Source: Gemmatimonadota bacterium (GTDB taxonomy: Bacteria; Gemmatimonadota; Gemmatimonadetes; Gemmatimonadales; Gemmatimonadaceae). From it: a DNA stretch of 64,000 bases. Position numbers and translations under genes: made by a program. This document shows positions 61,325 to 64,000 of the stretch, piece by piece; positions within the stretch are counted from its first letter, which is position 1, and each line of letters opens with the position of its first letter. The stretch spans positions 101,289-165,288 of the forward strand of contig PMAE01000018.1 in NCBI GenBank assembly GCA_003152485.1, in the 5' to 3' direction. The notes under the pieces are model-generated. The model saw nothing but the letters and a program-made list of their open reading frames with translations. It was not told where the DNA came from and did no database searches.

Positions 61325-63307
61325 ATGGATCGGACGGTCAGGCTCTGTACACTCGCCGCGATCGCCGCGGTGACCGCCAGCACTCTCGCGGCTCAACCGC
61401 CCCGCGCGCTACTGGATTCGGCGACCCGGGAACAGCGCTACAAAACGGAGCAGGAGCTCGAATCCCTCGCTGTCATCGACCGGCGCGTCATGATTCCGAT
61501 GCGCGACGGGACTCGTCTCATGACCGACATCTACCGGCCGAAGAACACGACCGACAAGGTGCCCACGATCTTCGTTCGCACGCCGTACAATTTCAATTTC
61601 TGGGACGTGCGCGATCGCGTGCCGGCGGACATGACCAACGTCCTCACGGCCATCAAGCACGGATACGCGTTCGTCGAACAAAATGAGCGTGGCCAATTCT
61701 TCTCCGAAGGGGTCTACGACATCCTGGGACCGCCCCGCACGGACGGCTACGACATGATCAAGTGGCTCCATGATCAATCGTGGTCGAGCGGGAAGATCGG
61801 GCTCATCGGCTGCTCATCGACTGCGGAGTGGCAGTTGGGGGTTGCCGCGACCGCGCCGCCAGGGCTGACGACGATCATCCCACAGGGCTTTGGCGCCGGT
61901 ATCGGACGCGTCAAGCCGTACACCGAACAGGGCAACTGGTATCGCGGCGGCGCGGTGCAGATGCTGTTCATCTACTGGCTCTCGGACTATGTGCAGTATG
62001 CCGTGCATCCGATCTTCCCGGCCGGCACGTCGCAGGACAATCTGCGCATCGCGTCCCGATACTTCGACCTCGGCGCCCAGGCGCCGAGCGGGAACTGGCC
62101 GGAGGCGTTCAAGCACCTGCCAGAGCAGGACATGCTCAAATCGATCGACGGCGAGCCCGGCATCTTCGCCGACTCCGAGCCGAACGTCACCGGCGGCCGC
62201 ATGATTCAGCGGACTCCCGGCGACTCCGCGTGGGACCGCGGTGGGTTGTACCGGGACGACATGGTGATCGACGTGCCAGGCCTCTATCTCGTGAGCTGGT
62301 ACGATGTCTCGGTCGGGCCGAATCTCGCTCTCTTCAATCACGTGCGGCAGACCGCGTCGCCGGCCGTGGCGAAAGAGCAGTACCTCATGATCGCGCCGAC
62401 GTTGCACTGCGGCTATACACGCGCGACCGAGCACACGGTCGTGGGTGAGCGCGACGAGGGCGATGCCCGGTGGGACTATCCGGCGCTCACCTATGGATGG
62501 TTCGACCATTTCCTCAAGGGCGAGGACAACCATCTTCTCGACACCCTTCCCCACGTCCGGTATTACACGATGGGGATCAACAAATGGCAGAAGTCAGATA
62601 CGTGGCCGCCCAAGGGCGCCGAGCCACTCACCTTCTACCTGTCGAGCGGCGGCCACGCCAACACCGGAACGGGAGACGGTGTTCTCGCTCCGAAGGCCCC
62701 GGGTGGTGACAAGCCAGACGGCTTCACCTACGACCCAATGGCGCCGGTCCCCACCTACGGCGGCGGCTTTTGCTGCATGCCCGGCGTGCCGGACGGGTCG
62801 CGCGATCAGCGCGCGATGGAGACTCGGCCGGACATCCTGGTCTACACGTCGCCGGCCCTCAAAGAGGGGACCGAAGTCAGTGGGCCGATCACGGCGACGC
62901 TCTTCGTATCCTCGGACCGCAAGGACACTGACTTCACGATCAGGATCGAGGATGTGTATCCCGACGGTCGCGCGTTCAACCTGGATGAAACGATCCAGCG
63001 CGTCCGATACCGTGAGGGCTACGACAGGCCGGTGTGGATGGACGGGGGCAAGGTGTACAAGGTGACGATGTCCCCGATGACCACGAGCAACTACTTCGAG
63101 GCCGGCCACCGCATCCGCGTCGAGGTGTCGAGCAGCAATTTCCCGCGCTTCGACCGGAATCTCAATACCGGCGGCCACAACTACGACGAGGCGACCGGCG
63201 TAACCGCGCACAACGAGGTCCACCACTCACGCGATTATCCGTCGTCGGTCACGATCACAGTGGTTCCCCACAAGCCCGGCGAGGTCGCGGCGGGCGGGGG
63301 GAAGTAG
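61325..63307 (+). CDS. Exported CocE/NonD (S15-type) alpha/beta-hydrolase
   Basis: 660 residues; GGAGG lies 7 bp before the ATG. A signal peptide ([14 protein letters not shown]) is followed by the S15/CocE N-terminal block [20 protein letters not shown]. The nucleophile segment is [17 protein letters not shown], in which the usual GxSYxG reads GCSSTA. The C-terminal jelly-roll ([53 protein letters not shown]) is complete. It may be an acylase or Xaa-Pro dipeptidyl-peptidase; the substrate is unknown. Confidence 0.9.
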   Translation: MDRTVRLCTLAAIAAVTASTLAAQPPRALLDSATREQRYKTEQELESLAVIDRRVMIPMRDGTRLMTDIYRPKNTTDKVPTIFVRTPYNFNFWDVRDRVPADMTNVLTAIKHGYAFVEQNERGQFFSEGVYDILGPPRTDGYDMIKWLHDQSWSSGKIGLIGCSSTAEWQLGVAATAPPGLTTIIPQGFGAGIGRVKPYTEQGNWYRGGAVQMLFIYWLSDYVQYAVHPIFPAGTSQDNLRIASRYFDLGAQAPSGNWPEAFKHLPEQDMLKSIDGEPGIFADSEPNVTGGRMIQRTPGDSAWDRGGLYRDDMVIDVPGLYLVSWYDVSVGPNLALFNHVRQTASPAVAKEQYLMIAPTLHCGYTRATEHTVVGERDEGDARWDYPALTYGWFDHFLKGEDNHLLDTLPHVRYYTMGINKWQKSDTWPPKGAEPLTFYLSSGGHANTGTGDGVLAPKAPGGDKPDGFTYDPMAPVPTYGGGFCCMPGVPDGSRDQRAMETRPDILVYTSPALKEGTEVSGPITATLFVSSDRKDTDFTIRIEDVYPDGRAFNLDETIQRVRYREGYDRPVWMDGGKVYKVTMSPMTTSNYFEAGHRIRVEVSSSNFPRFDRNLNTGGHNYDEATGVTAHNEVHHSRDYPSSVTITVVPHKPGEVAAGGGK

Positions 63308-63375
63308 CGACACCTCGGCTACTCAGCGTGCACTCATCCGATCGTGGACTGGGATGGGTGCCAGGTTTCAGGGCC

Positions 63376-64000
63376 TCAGTGCACCGCGATGGTGACGTCG
63401 TCGATATCGGTGTACGTAGATTTCGCCTGCGCGCCGCCATAGACTGACCGCGACAGATATTGCTCGCTCGCGGTCCAGGCGGTCGCGTTCGTCACGCCGG
63501 TCGCCGTACCCACGTTTTTGCCGTTGACGAACAATGTCACGGAGCTGGTGCCGGTTACGCCCGTGCTCTTGATCAAGATCTCCTCTTGGTCCCATGCGCC
63601 GCGGCCGGCCGCCACTCCGGGCAATGTCATCGCTCTCGTGACCGGGATCGTGCCGTGCGCACCGGTTTCATTGTTGTCGGGGATGCTGTGTTCGTCCACT
63701 CCCTGGAAATCCAGCCCAATGACCGGCGTGTGGTTGAACGCGAGCCACGACATGATCGTGAGGTCGCCATCGGATGGTCCCTTGGGCGCCCACACCTTGC
63801 TATCGCTCGAGTGCATGGCCGCGACGATGGCAGCGTAGGTGCCCACGGGCTGCCACCGCTGGCGCCAGCCGACGTAGTAGCTGCCGGTCCCGCCCGTGTG
63901 GGTGAGGTACATATCCCACGCGGGGTCGTTCACTTTGCCCGCCGGGAACGTCACACGGTAGCCGGACGGTTGGATATCGGTGTTCCGCGTGCCGTTCGGG
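63376..64000 (-). CDS. Extracellular lectin-like protein, 5' end outside the window
   Basis: The frame is open to the window edge and continues beyond it, so only the C-terminal 208 residues are visible. It holds WDMYLTHTGGTGSYYVGWRQ, MSWLAFNHTPVIGLDFQGVD and a closing beta domain EEILIKSTGVTGTSSVTLFV with NGKNVG. This resembles exported polysaccharide-binding or concanavalin-like proteins. The upstream catalytic or sugar-binding part, if any, is not in the window. Confidence 0.6.
   Translation of the reverse strand, partial: PNGTRNTDIQPSGYRVTFPAGKVNDPAWDMYLTHTGGTGSYYVGWRQRWQPVGTYAAIVAAMHSSDSKVWAPKGPSDGDLTIMSWLAFNHTPVIGLDFQGVDEHSIPDNNETGAHGTIPVTRAMTLPGVAAGRGAWDQEEILIKSTGVTGTSSVTLFVNGKNVGTATGVTNATAWTASEQYLSRSVYGGAQAKSTYTDIDDVTIAVH

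Noticed and set aside
60933..61325. Minus-strand frame with [20 protein letters not shown]
   Set aside because: It looks partly coding, but its start overlaps the hydrolase ATG, it has no ribosome site and no family could be named; left out of the gene list.
1..64000. tRNA, rRNA and CRISPR arrays
   Set aside because: No cloverleaf with conserved TTCGA arm, no rRNA core sequence and no regularly spaced repeats were seen by eye; a covariance-model search would settle short RNAs.

Overview
The window is high-GC DNA with the gene content of a Gemmatimonadota-type bacterium. It carries SusC/SusD uptake genes under an ECF sigma factor and FecR, large PknB-like kinases fused to TolB/TPR modules, carboxypeptidase-regulatory proteins ending in the CxKxLIWTKARLG tail, many Sec/Tat-exported hydrolases and several c-di-GMP enzymes. 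The assignment rests on gene content only; no rRNA, tRNA or CRISPR array was seen.

Layout. 0.1-6.7 kb: a minus-strand tripartite RND efflux operon (adaptor, pump, outer-membrane lipoprotein) with a DUF2383 stress protein at its end. 7.1-8.8 kb: a carboxypeptidase-regulatory/plug-like protein with the tail of a second copy upstream. 9.2-16.5 kb: plus-strand genes for an ornithine cyclodeaminase-like enzyme, a VOC protein, a small membrane protein, a CpxP/Spy-like lipoprotein, an exported Xaa-Pro aminopeptidase and a membrane PAS-GGDEF-EAL protein. 16.6-20.4 kb: two exported hydrolases. 20.5-33.2 kb: a mixed accessory zone with a tyrosine recombinase and an AAA ATPase facing away from each other across an AT-rich segment, a TetR/membrane-protein pair, a MHYT-GGDEF-EAL protein, tandem aldo/keto reductases and at least eight decayed genes. 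33.2-43.5 kb: one minus-strand locus reading ECF sigma, FecR, SusC with STN domain, SusD, exported FAD amine oxidoreductase-like enzyme, lactate-permease-family carrier. 45.2-49.9 kb: two Ser/Thr kinases. 52.4-55.6 kb: an arsenic locus (arsR, arsM, arsC, phosphoesterase, CC-motif protein) with two matching ArsR-type operators. 55.7-60.5 kb: a frameshifted membrane protein plus Xre regulator, a HAD phosphatase, and a TPR-HD-GYP gene enclosed by two diverged copies of a lipoprotein promoter/signal-peptide region. 61.3-64 kb: an S15/CocE-type hydrolase and a partial extracellular protein.

How the genes work together. The 33-43 kb locus reads as surface-sensed uptake and oxidation of one nutrient: SusCD imports it, the STN domain signals through FecR to the sigma factor, the FAD enzyme oxidises it and the permease moves a product. 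In the arsenic locus ArsR probably represses itself and arsM through TATCAA-N6-TTGATA-type sites. Three c-di-GMP proteins with different sensor ends lie in 46 kb.

The most unusual aspect is the density of gene remnants recognised by reading across frameshifts, internal deletions and lost start codons: HAD hydrolase, aspartyl protease, beta-propeller protein, RES-domain protein, M28 peptidase, P1 peptidase, histidine kinase tail, CPBP protease, DUF2178-like membrane protein and a lipoprotein signal peptide. The best candidate for something undescribed is the recombinase/ATPase module with a loxP-like 13-9-13 dyad over the recombinase start codon.
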